In this document: positions 44,240 through 54,837 of the stretch, piece after piece | Numbering within the stretch: the first letter of the stretch is position 1 | Layout of the letters: each line of letters starts with the position of its first letter | Source: Diabrotica undecimpunctata | Lineage: Eukaryota > Arthropoda > Insecta > Coleoptera > Chrysomelidae | NCBI RefSeq assembly: GCF_040954645.1 | Contig: NC_092808.1 | Span: 12,949,883-13,013,882 of the forward strand | Direction: 5' to 3' | Length of the DNA stretch: 64,000 bases | Program-made: the position numbers and the translations under genes | The notes under the pieces: generated by a model | What the model saw: the letters and a program-made list of their open reading frames with translations, nothing else | Told to the model about the DNA's origin: nothing | Database searches by the model: none

Positions 44240-44482
44240 TAGTTACTGAAAGCTCGAAACTGAAGTAGAGGATCAAGTAAGTAGAACAAACAGAGCCTTA
44301 GGCTGCTTGAATGAAACAATATGGAGAAATAAATATATCAGGAAAGAAATGAAAGGCAGAATTTACAAAACAGTCATCAGACCAATAATGACATACGCGG
44401 CAGAAACAAGACCTTACACAGAGAAAACAAAGAGAAAGCTAGAAACAGCAGGGAAGGAAACCTTTAGAAAAATCGATGAATG
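44240..44482 (+). mobile_element. RTE-like LINE fragment (thumb region)
   Basis: The reading VEDQVSRTNRALGCLNETIW, RNKYIRKEMKGRIYKTVIRP and IMTYAAETRPYTEKTKRKLE ends at a stop near 44482. It matches the same part of the LINE at 57749-59337. Confidence 0.75.
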
Positions 44483-45468
44483 AAAGTTGTAGAAAATTTA
44501 ATTTGCTACAAATAATGTTTTTGAAAATTTTCTGTACGGCTGTTAACTTACGAGATACAGCGCGAAAACCCTTTGCCCTCTTTTTACAAGATGAAAGGTG
44601 GCGACACCACAAACTTAAACCTAAGCTTATACTAACCACCCCAACACATCAAAAAAATAAAATTACGTCCTTTCAAAAATGTAATCTCAATGTAACTTTT
44701 TAATGCACTAAACATTAGGTGAGGACAAACGGATACCGATGAAAGAAGCACTCCATAAAACGCTGAAGCGAGATATTGGTCTTGAAACACAGACAAAAAA
44801 CAAACCTGAATGACCGACGACATTTTAAATTTAATGACAAAACGGGGGGAAGAAAAAACAAAAAATGCTGATATATACAGGGAATTCGATAAAACTATAA
44901 GTAGAAAGTGCAGAGAAGCAAAAGAGCAATGAATGACACAGAGATGCTGAGAAATTGAACAACTACAGCAAAATACGACTTCCACAACGTACATAAAACA
45001 ATCAAGGAAATGACAGGAAGAAATTACAAAAAGAACAGCGTAATATTGAAAAATAGCAAAAATCACATCGTTTTAGGAACTGAAAACAAACTTAATTGCT
45101 GCAAAGAAAACGTTATGAACACATTTAACGACGAACAACCACAGCCACCCTCCCACGCCAATTAGATCAATGAAAGGAATCCTGTCATCACTAAAGAAGA
45201 GGTACAACATGCTGTCAAATTACAGAAAGATTGTAAAGCCATAGGAAGAAACTCTAAAGCTACTGGTAAACGAAGACGGTTTGGGGATAATCCTTCTGAC
45301 AGATTTGTTCTGCACTATCTACAGATATGGAAAATACCTTCAGATTAGCTAAAATGATCTTTCATCATCTTACCCAAAAAAGCTGATGGATCTAAATGTG
45401 ATTACCGCATGATAAGCTTGATGTCTCACGTATTATAAACGTTCTTGAGAGTCATACACACCAGTATA

Positions 45469-48400
45469 CAGATTGAACGAATTTAAAACGGAACATACGA
45501 AATCAATGTATTTCGGCTCAACTCCTCTCTAGATGGTTGGCCAACAAAAGGTTGTCAAATAATTATATTATAAAAATCCAATACTTCAGCAGGCTGCTGG
45601 ATTCTGAATTCATTCAAGAACAAGTTAAAACTCCACCCAAATAGGTTGCCTAGAATCACTGAAAAAACTAGACTACACAAGCAGTTATTATGCTGTCAAA
45701 CCACTTATCGCTTCCTTATAGTCCAAGAGATAGAGCCGAAATTTTGAACTGATCAGTAATATGACATTTCTCTATTGGAATATATTCATTGTAACTGGGT
45801 TAAGACTTTGCCTTACAGGCGGACCCCCTCGTGATACAGGGGGTGGCTATACAGGGATGAAGTTGTCATTTTTTTCGGAAAAATTAACGATCGATAATGT
45901 GGCTGAAAATTTGCCCAGAGTAAGATCTTGGTATAACTAGACGAAATCTCAAAGGGCGGACGCGAGAGTGGATACATAAGGGGTGGCGGACAGGGGTGAA
46001 GTTGCAATTTTTTGGGGAAAAATGAACGATAAGTAATATGTCCGCCATTTTCATGGCTCATTATTTAGCTCCTAAAAACTCTAAATCCAAAAGAGCGGAG
46101 AGCTGGGTTGGTACATAGAGCCATAAAACGGAGTCAAATGTACCACTTGCCTGCGCATTTTAGGTCTCGGTAACAATTTTCAAACTGAATTTATTATGAT
46201 ATTTTTATACCGATTGATTTGAAAATTTGTATGCTCACTTCTGTTACTATTCTGAGAAGCGTCAAGTAGATTTTTCCTCCAAATTTTCCAAAAAAATTTC
46301 CGTAAATGAAAATTTTCGTAATTTTTAAAGGTAAAATCTAATTTGTAGAATCCTTTCGATTTTCTGTCAGTTATACCATGATTTTTTTCCAAAAATTTTC
46401 AAACGATTTTTCCGACAAGAAAAAAAATTTAGAAAAACTTTTCTAAAACATTTGATAAAACTCTACGTCATCGTCTGAATCTTTTATAGAATATTTTGTA
46501 GTTTTAAAATGATATTATGATAATGTTTTTTTTTAAACTAAAGTCATATTTACTTTACAAATCACATTTTTTTCTTAAATATAAATATTTTACGAATTAA
46601 TTTTTAATTGAATAAATGTTTGATATTTGATATTTTATTAAATTAAAGTAATTTTATAATGTTAACTATTAAATATTTTTTGTATAACAAATAGTAATTT
46701 TACTTATTTTTTATTACAATAAAAAGGTTTTTAAATTTATATTGCATAAATAATGGTTGTTCAGATATAAGAAAAATTTGATTTATTATTACATTAATAA
46801 TCAAATACAAAATATATTATTTCTATTTATCAATAGGTAAAATTCAATTTGTAGAATTCCTTTAACATTTTACAAATAATTATTAATAAAAATCAATTTA
46901 ATAGTGGAATTATCAATTTTTTAAGTTTTGAAATTTACTTTGTAGATATTTTCAATATTTTTTTTAACTTTTAAATTGATTGAATTTTTTTTCATTAGTT
47001 AATTATAATTTTACAAATTCTGTTTGGACATTAATTTTGCATCATTATTATTTTAAAATATTAAAATAATAATGATGCGCGTTCCATTTAGATCAGTAAT
47101 TCTAGACGCATGCGCTAAATGTAATAAGTATCAAGATGCTTTTATCCAACTTGGTGAAACTGACTTCGATTGTAATGAAGTTTTTGAAACCTTAGAAACT
47201 TTCATATGTCACTTATATGGAACAGGACTGACGAGAACAATTCCAAAAAGAAAAGTAAACGATGTCAGATTTTCACTATTTAACCGGCAGTATAAGTTGC
47301 ATGATGTAAACGAGCCTTTAAAAAAAACTAAAAAATTTCGATGCTTCAAGCTTACCACCATGTCAAGATGAATTACACCAACATCTACTGCGAGCCCATT
47401 ATATTTCAAATATTTGGACAAATGCTTATAAAAAAGTACCAACAGAATTGATTGTTGAAGAACATGGTTGGGAGTTTTAAGATGAAACATATAAATTCAA
47501 ATGGTTTAGTGGACCTCAGATGCCAGAATCAGTTCGAGAAGTAGTGATTGAAAATGAAGCAGATAATGAATGTGATATTATTGAAAGTGAAAGTGACGAA
47601 GATGATGAATGTGATGACATCAATGAGAGTGAGAAAAATGACGAAATTTTTAAAGTTTTTCTAATGTTTTTTTCTTATCGGAAAAATCGTTTGAAAATTT
47701 TTGGAAAAAAATCATGGTATAACTGACAGAAAATCGAAAGGATTCTACAAATTAGATTTTACCTCAAAAAATTACGAAAATTTTCATTAACGGAAATTTT
47801 TTTGGAAAATTTTGAGGAAAACTCTACTTGACGCTTTTCAGAATAGTAACAGAAATGAGCATACAAATTTTCAAATCAATCGGTATAAAAATATCATAAT
47901 AAAATCAGTTTGAAAATTGTTACCGAGACCTAAAATGCGCAGGCAAGTGGTACATTTGACCCCGTTTTATGGCTCTCTGTACCAATCCAGCTGTCCGCTC
48001 TTTTGGATTTAGAGTTTTTAGGGGCTAAATAATGAGCCATGAAAATGGCGGACATATTACTTATCGTTAATTTTTCCCCAAAAAATTGCAATTTCACCCC
48101 TGTCCGCCACCCCTTATGTATCCACTCTCGCGTCCGCCCTTTGGGATTTCGTCTAGTTATACCAAGATCTTACTCTGGGCAAATTTTCAGCCATATTATC
48201 GATCGTTAGTTTTTCCGAAAAAAATTACAACTTCATCCCTGTATAGCCACCCCCTGTACCACGAGAGGCGTCCGCCTGTAAGGCAAAGTCTTAACCCAGT
48301 TACAATGAATATATTCCAATAGAGAAATGTCATATTACTGATCAGTTCAAAATTTCGGCTCTATCTCTCCGACTATTAGGCAAGCTCCTCTTTCCTTTAA

Positions 48401-48552
48401 AGGAGACAGATAGTTGAACGATATTTTATACAATGTCTATCACTGGGTATGGATTTATTTTTGTCTAAGTTTTATATTGGTCAACTATTTCAAATGCAGT
48501 TCAAACAGACATATATTAAATTGTATGTTCCGTTTTAAATTCGTTCAATCTG
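45469..48552. mobile_element. 3.1-kb TA-flanked element with long (about 715 bp) subterminal inverted repeats
   Basis: The outer ends are a perfect 30-bp inverted repeat starting CAGATTGAACGAATTTAAAA (45469-45498 and 48523-48552), flanked by TA. Inside, 45726-46440 and 47653-48369 are reverse complements over about 715 bp with scattered differences, while the segments between outer and inner repeats do not match. The 1.2-kb core is AT-rich and holds a decayed ORF. Either one element with a complex terminus or two nested elements would explain this. Long inverted repeats with TA flanks do not match any family I can name with confidence. Confidence 0.8.
47072..47725 (+). pseudogene. Unrecognised transposon ORF with acidic tail, broken
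   Basis: The ORF 47072-47371 starts MMRVPFRSVILDACAKCNKY and contains VFETLETFICHLYG. A frameshift near 47345 leads to a second reading, LPPCQDELHQHLLRAHYISN, IWTNAYKKVPTELIVEEHGWEF, a stop, then DETYKFKWFSGPQMPESVRE, and a tail rich in Glu, Asp and Ser (IIESESDEDDECDD). The LPPC-x-x-x-L-x-x-H-x-x-RAHY block with a following GW ... WF-x-G and acidic tail resembles uncharacterised proteins scattered in invertebrate genomes. I have no function for it. It lies wholly within the long inverted-repeat element. Confidence 0.5.
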
Positions 48553-49077
48553 TATATAAGAAGTCCGAGCAGCAAGTGGACGAGACCCAATTCGGCTTCA
48601 TAAACGGAATGGGAACTTGTTAGGCTCTATTCTCACTCAATATATTGTCACAGAGAGCTCTTGACATAAATTTTACAAGCTTTTGATTACATTCAACACC
48701 ATAAACTATCAGAAATACTCAGAGCAACGGGTTATGATGAATTTCGAATCATAACAGCACTGTATTGGCATCAGATTGCTTAAGTAATTGTGGAAAGCAA
48801 AATGTCGAAGGAGATTTCCAAAAAAAGGTATACGGCAAGGATTAGGGATGCACGCGTGACGGGATAGCGACTTTGCTGCGTAACGGAACTGGTGCTTTGT
48901 CCCGTAGGACATCCTGTAAAAACTGCACTTTTATCTGGATTATGTTTACAACGTAAAAATATTTCTAAATAATATATTAATATTTTTAAAAATAGTATTC
49001 AACAAAATAATAAAATAATTTTTTTTTTTTACTTCTCCGTTTGTGAACGAACGTAAAATTCACGTCAAATTCTCCAG

Positions 49078-49220
49078 ATACTAAGGGACAGAAAATGACT
49101 GACCGCAAAGCAGTTCTTAAAAATGCTGATATGAGCGAAGACATGCAGCAAGATGCTGTAGATTGCGCTACCCAAGCGATAGAAAAATACAAATATAGAA
49201 AAGGATATTGCCGCCTACAG
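49078..49220 (+). pseudogene. Dynein light chain LC8 exon copy (frameshifted)
   Basis: The ATG at 49095 begins [20 protein letters not shown] followed by [12 protein letters not shown], which is the near-invariant start of the LC8-type dynein light chain (an 89-residue cargo adaptor and dimer hub). One extra A in TACAAATATAG shifts the frame; beyond it the other frame reads NIEKDIAAY, again LC8. The match stops there, at AGTAAAAA, a possible splice donor (GT at 49221). Upstream, TTCTCCAG at 49070-49077 could be an acceptor. So the copy looks like one exon with its splice sites rather than a processed mRNA copy. No second LC8 exon was found nearby. Confidence 0.8.
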
Positions 49221-49320
49221 TAAAAATATTTATAGAATTTAAAATCGTACACGATCGTACAAGATAGAAGAAGATCTTGTTTGTGATAGATAAGACACAA
49301 CAAACATCACATTTTGGAAT

Positions 49321-50105
49321 AACGCTCCTCAAATATTGAAACAGTTATGATGATTTTAATTATATCTATAATTATCGCAAACAATGGAAACCTTTCAGTT
49401 GAAATCGCAAATTACTTAATAGCTTTGTAAAATTTCATTTTCGCACGACTGGCACGTGGTACAACAGTAACTTAATGCGCTAAAACCTTCAATAAAACAG
49501 AAATCTCAACAAAAACAAAAGGAATTAAATCACAATGGGAATTTTGTTTGGACAATTTACATAAATTTGCATTTGGGTTCAGGTTTACTCGATCGGATTA
49601 TATATAATAGACATGGGGATTAAGATAAGATAAAAGACTAGACCGAATAAGACAAACAATAAGAGTTTATTGTGTTTTTGATGAGTATGTATTTCCTATT
49701 TGGTTTTTATTGATTGATTCCGATAAGTAGTTAAAAACTTGGGGAAAATTAAGTCCAAAGTTGAAGCATACGAGTCCCTTCCCATATCAGTCGGCTCACC
49801 TGTGGAATTTGCAATTTAAGTCGATTATCATAAACAAATTGTACTCTGCATGTTTTTTTAAGTTCCCGTATTAATTAATATGGCATTTTTATTAATATTT
49901 ATTAAAAACATTACCCTTATGCTTTTTTATTTATTTTCAACAATAAAAAAAATTTCACTAAACCCTGGCTATGCATTCACTTATGTCAACATACGTTGAT
50001 TTTTTCATAATTACGTTAAATCCAGAGGTAGCTATGGAAAAATAACATCAAAACAATAATATTCTCAGTTAATGTTAAATGTATTTTGTAGTATTCTAAA
50101 GCTTT
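49321..50105. other. AT-rich interval, nothing recognised
   Basis: No supported feature. Confidence 0.45.
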
Positions 50106-50375
50106 TTGCTGTTTGTGGAATATACAATGGGTCGAGGTAAAGTTATCGATGAGAAAATTTGTTCAATCATTACAAGATTTTTTAATTCTGGAAAATCCAA
50201 TTCGGAAATCACGAATATGTTGCAATTGTCACGCTATAGTGTAAGAAATGTAGTCAGAAGATACAAAACTACAGGTTCGGTCGTCACAAAACCTAGAAAT
50301 GTACGAAAAGGTAAAATAACCGAAGCAGATAGAAGGGCATTAAGACGCATTACAGTGAAAATCGACTATAGATAA
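50106..50375 (+). pseudogene. Tc1-like transposase, N-terminal DNA-binding domain only
   Basis: From Met 50127 (MGRGKVIDEKICSIITRFFN) the frame covers a paired-like first HTH (SNSEITNMLQLSRYSVRNVV) and the linker RYKTTGSVVTKPRNVRKGKI before a stop at 50375. The DDE domain is missing. The Tc1-type fragment at 53759-54478 is the reverse, having the catalytic part without this domain, but I cannot show that they are one family. Confidence 0.7.
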
Positions 50376-50902
50376 ATTCACATTCAGATGGTAGCGTTCC
50401 AGAGATAGGCCTGTACTTTCTATATGCCAGAAATAACTACATTGTTGTCAGTTTTTAATCGTACCTACAATCGTACGTTATGGGCCGGCTCCTATAAAAG
50501 AATTATAATTTCGGAAATATTTATGAATGTGAAACGGAAAAATACTACATTTTTTTAATTATATAATTTTTCTGTTGGTATTTTAAAAATAGAAAGTTAT
50601 ATTTCGGAAATCTGGTCTTTTCGGAATTATATCTTCTGTTCAAAATTGTTTACAATTCGTGGAAATGAAATAATTATTTGTATAATCCGTTTTTGATCTT
50701 AATGTCCTTTTAATGACACACTTTCTCTACCTGCATTTACAGATACAGACATTAAAAAATAATTTAGAATTAAAAAAATATACCTATTTATAAATTCAAA
50801 ATTATTGTCTAATGCCAGCAATTATAAATTCAGGTAAATACTTGAGAGTCATTAAAAGAATTTTCAGTTGATATCAGACGTTTGTGTCGTGTCAGTGTCA
50901 AA
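50376..50902. other. 5' flank of the DDE transposase gene, no element ends identified
   Basis: AT-rich. Contains GGGCCGGCTCCTATAAAAG near 50482, a possible TATA box about 400 bp before the next ORF. Confidence 0.35.
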
Positions 50903-52297
50903 ATGGCCGCGAGTGTAATAAAATTCAAAAACGGTAATTTGTTAAATAGTGAATGCAAAAAAATAGTGTTAAATGTTTTTAACTATTTATCAAACAGTAA
51001 TAATGATAAAAGTGTATCAACAATAGTGCGGGAAGTTTCTGCTATGACTGGAGTCTCTGAGCGAACGATATTCCGATATAGAAGTGAAAGTAAAAATGGT
51101 CCACTCGTAACTCCTATAAGAAAAAAAATAACCGGTTATTTGAATAGTCGTGAGAATAGATATGATGAAGCAACTCGGTCTAGAATAAGACAAGTAGTGC
51201 ACGGTTTTTTTATGGACAATACTCCTCCAACCCTTGACGTAGTACTAGAAAAAATTAAGCAAATGGAGCATCTTCCGAATTTTTCCAAGAGTACGTTGAG
51301 AAGACTATTGCACGACATGGGTTTTATATATGGCAAACAAGGTAGAAATTCAATATTAATAGAAAAACAAGAAATAGTCGCTTGGAGGCGTCACTATCTC
51401 CGGGAAATAAAGAAACTGAGGAACGAAGGAGCCAATATCATTTATATGGACGAATCATGGGTTAATACTTTAATAACCAATGGGCAAGTATGGCAAGATA
51501 CAACAATAAAAAATAGCCGACAGGCTTTCGTAAATGGACTTACCACAGGTTTAAAAACTCCGACCGGAAAAGGACCAAGATTTGTTTTAGTCCATGCAGG
51601 AAACAAAGACGGATTTGTTGAAGGTGCTGACATCACTTTTCTTGCCAAAAAAGGTGCTGAAGATTACCATGAAGAGATGGACGGAGATCTATTTGAAAAA
51701 TGGTTTGAAGAGATGTTAATACCGAATCTCCCAAAAAATAAAAAGAATGTCATTATCTTGGACAATGCATCTTATCACTCTAGGAAATTAAATTTTCCCA
51801 AACAATATTGGGTGAAACGTCAAATTAAGGAGTGGCTCTATGAAAAGGACATTTATTTTGAAGAAGATTACTTAAAAAATGAACTTCTGGAAACTGCTAA
51901 TGTATTTAAAAATATTTATGACAAATACAAAATTGATTGTATTGGTGAAAAATACAGGAATCACAGTGACGAACAATGCCGCGTAGATGTACATATCTTA
52001 AGACTTCCGCCTTATCACTGTGAACTGAACCCAATAGAAATGGTGTGGAGTGAAGTGAAACGGTACGTGTCCTCTAAGAATTCAAGTTTCAAACAAAACG
52101 ACGTTAAAACATTGATTTATGAAGGTTATGATAAAGTACAGAACAATGGACATTGGAAAAATTACGTCAACCATGTTATAAAATTGGAGAATAATTTTTG
52201 GACAGTAGACAACATTCAAGATGACATTGAACCTATTAGAATTTCATTAAACGATGACTGTGAAGATCAACTAGATTATGAAAATGAAGATGATTGA
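50903..52297 (+). CDS. DDE transposase with D-x91-E spacing, intact ORF
   Basis: The frame 50882-52297 has no stop. I choose Met 50903 (MAASVIKFKNGN), preceded by CAAA, over the first Met; this gives 464 residues. The HTH is SAMTGVSERTIFRYRSES (about residues 49-66), almost identical in its core to the copy at 19690. The core motifs are IIYMDESWVNTL (first D), VIILDNASYHS (second D) and RLPPYHCELNPIEMVWSEVK (Glu). I count 91 residues between the second D and the E; the extra residues sit in the stretch ending DEQCRVDVHI. The C-terminus is acidic. All catalytic residues are present, so it is potentially functional. Terminal repeats were not found. Confidence 0.85.
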   Translation: MAASVIKFKNGNLLNSECKKIVLNVFNYLSNSNNDKSVSTIVREVSAMTGVSERTIFRYRSESKNGPLVTPIRKKITGYLNSRENRYDEATRSRIRQVVHGFFMDNTPPTLDVVLEKIKQMEHLPNFSKSTLRRLLHDMGFIYGKQGRNSILIEKQEIVAWRRHYLREIKKLRNEGANIIYMDESWVNTLITNGQVWQDTTIKNSRQAFVNGLTTGLKTPTGKGPRFVLVHAGNKDGFVEGADITFLAKKGAEDYHEEMDGDLFEKWFEEMLIPNLPKNKKNVIILDNASYHSRKLNFPKQYWVKRQIKEWLYEKDIYFEEDYLKNELLETANVFKNIYDKYKIDCIGEKYRNHSDEQCRVDVHILRLPPYHCELNPIEMVWSEVKRYVSSKNSSFKQNDVKTLIYEGYDKVQNNGHWKNYVNHVIKLENNFWTVDNIQDDIEPIRISLNDDCEDQLDYENEDD

Positions 52298-52468
52298 AAA
52301 TTGTTTTTCGGGGGTATTCTTTTCTCAGTAAAGGTAATAAAATATTTAGTTGATCTGGTTGAAATGTAGCACACTTAAATAACTCATTAATCGACATAAT
52401 TTCAAGTAGTTATATTAGACGTCATTATGCAAAAAATAAAGTTATGAACATTTAATAAATTAGTGCAC

Positions 52469-52730
52469 AATTGAGGCCCCTAGAACACAAGGGGTGTAAG
52501 TGCCAAAAACAAAGTTTTGAAAAATCTTTGTTCAAAGTTCGATATAAATTTAAAAACCTAGGTAGCACTTTTTCAGTTTTCAGCATGTTTTCAATGACAT
52601 GTAATTTTTGATGGTGTTATTGTTGTTAATGTAGAAAGTTTGAAGCCAAAAGTACGTGCCTGTTGTTAGATATCAGTTGCTAAGTGATAAGCAACTGCAC
52701 TTACACCTTTGTGTTCGAGGGGACTCAATT
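52469..52730. mobile_element. MITE (262 bp) with about 35-bp inverted repeats
   Basis: Left AATTGAGGCCCCTAGAACAC (continuing AAGGGGTGTAAGTGC) and the reverse of 52697-52730 (AATTGAGTCCCCTCGAACAC, continuing AAAGGTGTAAGTGC) match with three substitutions and one gap. No coding sequence. No clear target duplication. Confidence 0.75.
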
Positions 52731-53524
52731 AGGGGTTTTTTGCAATTATCTCAGTCATTTGTTTATGTATTTTAATTTACAAACTAAAAAATTAAAAAAC
52801 TGTTTAAGATCTGCAACATTTATTTGAAACATTTTTCCCTAAAATGCACGAGGAACAAAATAGGCAAAAAAATGATTTTTTCCAAACTTCATCTTTCTTT
52901 AAAAAATAAACAAAGCAAAATTGGCTGTAAGTCTTCAAGGAATTATCATCAGTTATCCCTTATCTACCGTTTAGAACATTAAAAAACCTGTAGAATATTT
53001 TTTATATTTTTTTCCCTATTAACTGCGGTATTATGTATAAAAGCATTTTAGGAATTATTACCATTTATTTCATTCACGAATTTTCTATTAACAACTTTAG
53101 CTTACCTAAACATATCTTAGTTTACCGTGAGTTTGGCCCTGCTTATTTTACAAAAGTAGCAAAACTTACAATGGCAGTAGAATTGGCAACGCTGTTATCC
53201 TATATCCGTACACTGCCATCTCAACGTGACTTTATCTATAGCAAATTATATGGAGTTAAGCGTTTTATGAAGTGACGTTATTGGAATACACGTTTTTAGA
53301 TCAACATGTCACCGAAAGGCCCACAAATTAGGATTTGGTACTTACAAAATAAATTTTATAGTTGAAAAAATTAGTACGAATTGTTTTTAATAAATTTCAT
53401 TTTATTATAGGCTAAGGACAATCACTTATAACATTACAACAAAGGAAAAATAAGATGGTCAAAAGAGCATAAAGATTGGACCGAAATCTACAAGAAGAGG
53501 ATGCGTTGGAGAGGGATGATTCAG
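52731..53524. other. AT-rich interval, nothing recognised
   Basis: An 80-codon open frame at 53033-53275 has no motif I know. Confidence 0.4.
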
Positions 53525-53758
53525 TTTTTCTAAATCAATTAAAAAATTTAATTGAATATCATTAAGAAATAGCAGAAATAAACAATGGGTACAAAAAATA
53601 AACAATAAACAAAATTTTAAAACAAAAACTACACAAGGAAGCCCTGAAATTAGTATTTCCACCACCAGAAAAAAACCAAGTACCTTCTGCTCGTCTTCAT
53701 ATACAGTACATACTTCGTATACATACACAACATAAACAACAACTTAAGCAAATATATA

Positions 53759-54478
53759 GTCCGTCTAGAAGAATAGATTTTTGTCAACGTTTTCGAGAAG
53801 ATAATATTAATAATGTCTTTATATCTGATGAAAGTTGTTTTCAGCTTGGTGCAAATCGTCTAAAAGTCCTATCAAGAGAAAATGTTACCGTTCAAATTTC
53901 AAAATTTCCCACTAAAATAATGGTTTGGGGAGCAATATCTCAGCGTGGTGCTACACCTCTCTGTATAGTTAATGGTACTGTTGATAGTGCGAAATATTGT
54001 GACATCCTAAATGGTTTTCTTCTTGAAACGGCTCATGTTTTATATCCAGAGGGGTAGCGTTTTCAGCAAGATAATGCAAGATGCCATACTTCTGCTTATA
54101 CTCAAGCTTGGATGCACGAGAACACGAATTGGCAACAATTCCGTGACCAGCAGCATCTCCAGATCTTAGCCCCATTGAAAACATATGGGGACTGATGAAG
54201 ATTGAAGTGGAACGAGCAGCGCCACGAGATAAAGAAGATTTGATTCGGTCAGTTTTACAGGCATGGAACACCATTACCGAATATTATGGCCTTGACCTAG
54301 TTTCGGGTGTACCTGGACTTTTAGTTAAGTGTTTAGATTTAAATGGAGGTTGTATAAGTAAATGAGATGAATTATTTGTTGAAATTTTATATTTCAAGTG
54401 ATAGAAATAAATATCATAAAATTATAATTCTGCTTTCTTTTTTCCGAATAAGTACTTTCTAGACCGACTATATTAAGA
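53759..54478 (+). mobile_element. Tc1-like element (720 bp) in the PLE, N-terminus deleted
   Basis: The ends GTCCGTCTAGAAG and, reversed, GTCGGTCTAGAAAG are flanked by TA. The transposase starts at once with RRIDFCQRFREDNINNVFIS and DES (first D), then TKIMVWGAISQRGATPL, a stop in place of Trp at about 54055, QQDNARCHTSAYTQAWM (second D), and after a frameshift SPDLSPIENIWGLMKIEVER (Glu) with C-terminus GLLVKCLDLNGGCISK. The N-terminal HTH domain is missing, so this is an internally deleted, dead copy. Confidence 0.85.
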
Positions 54479-54837
54479 ATAACAGAGCCAAAAGAAAAAA
54501 AACACTTACAGATTGGTGTATAAAAACTTAATGTAGCGACTGCAAAAAACTTACATCGGTCAAACTGGTAGAACTTTTAACAACCGTATAGCTGAACACA
54601 AAAGAGCTTTCAATAATAGAAAAACATATTCTACGTACGCACTTCACCTTCTAGGTCATAAGGATTCTTTTAATGACCAATTTCAAATTCTTCACATTAA
54701 AAATGAAGCCCTTAAGCTCTCTTTGTTAGAATCTATGGAAATTAACAAATTAAAAAATACAGATATAATTCTGAATGACCAACTTAAAACAAACAGTTTC
54801 CCCTCCTTAAATTATTCGTAAACGCATACCAAAAATA

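Larger units (their letters stand above)
44710..48865 (+). mobile_element. LINE split by a 3.1-kb inverted-repeat element
   Basis: The 5' part (44710-45468) reads KNADIYREFDKTISRKCREA, NPVITKEEVQHAVK, ILPKKADGSK and ISLMSHVL-TFLRVIHTSI, the linker and first fingers motifs of an RTE-like reverse transcriptase. It resumes at 48553 with YKKSEQQVDETQFGFINGMG, ALFSLNILSQRALDI, IQHHKLSEIL and EFRIITALYWHQIA, then fades near 48865. Frameshifts and stops are frequent. Joining at a single TA gives the in-frame HTSI-YKKSEQQVDE, which confirms that the middle is a later insertion. Confidence 0.8.

Noticed and set aside
53033..53275. 80-codon ORF beginning MYKSILGIITIYFIHEFSIN
   Set aside because: No recognised motif, AT-rich context, no supporting splice or regulatory signals.
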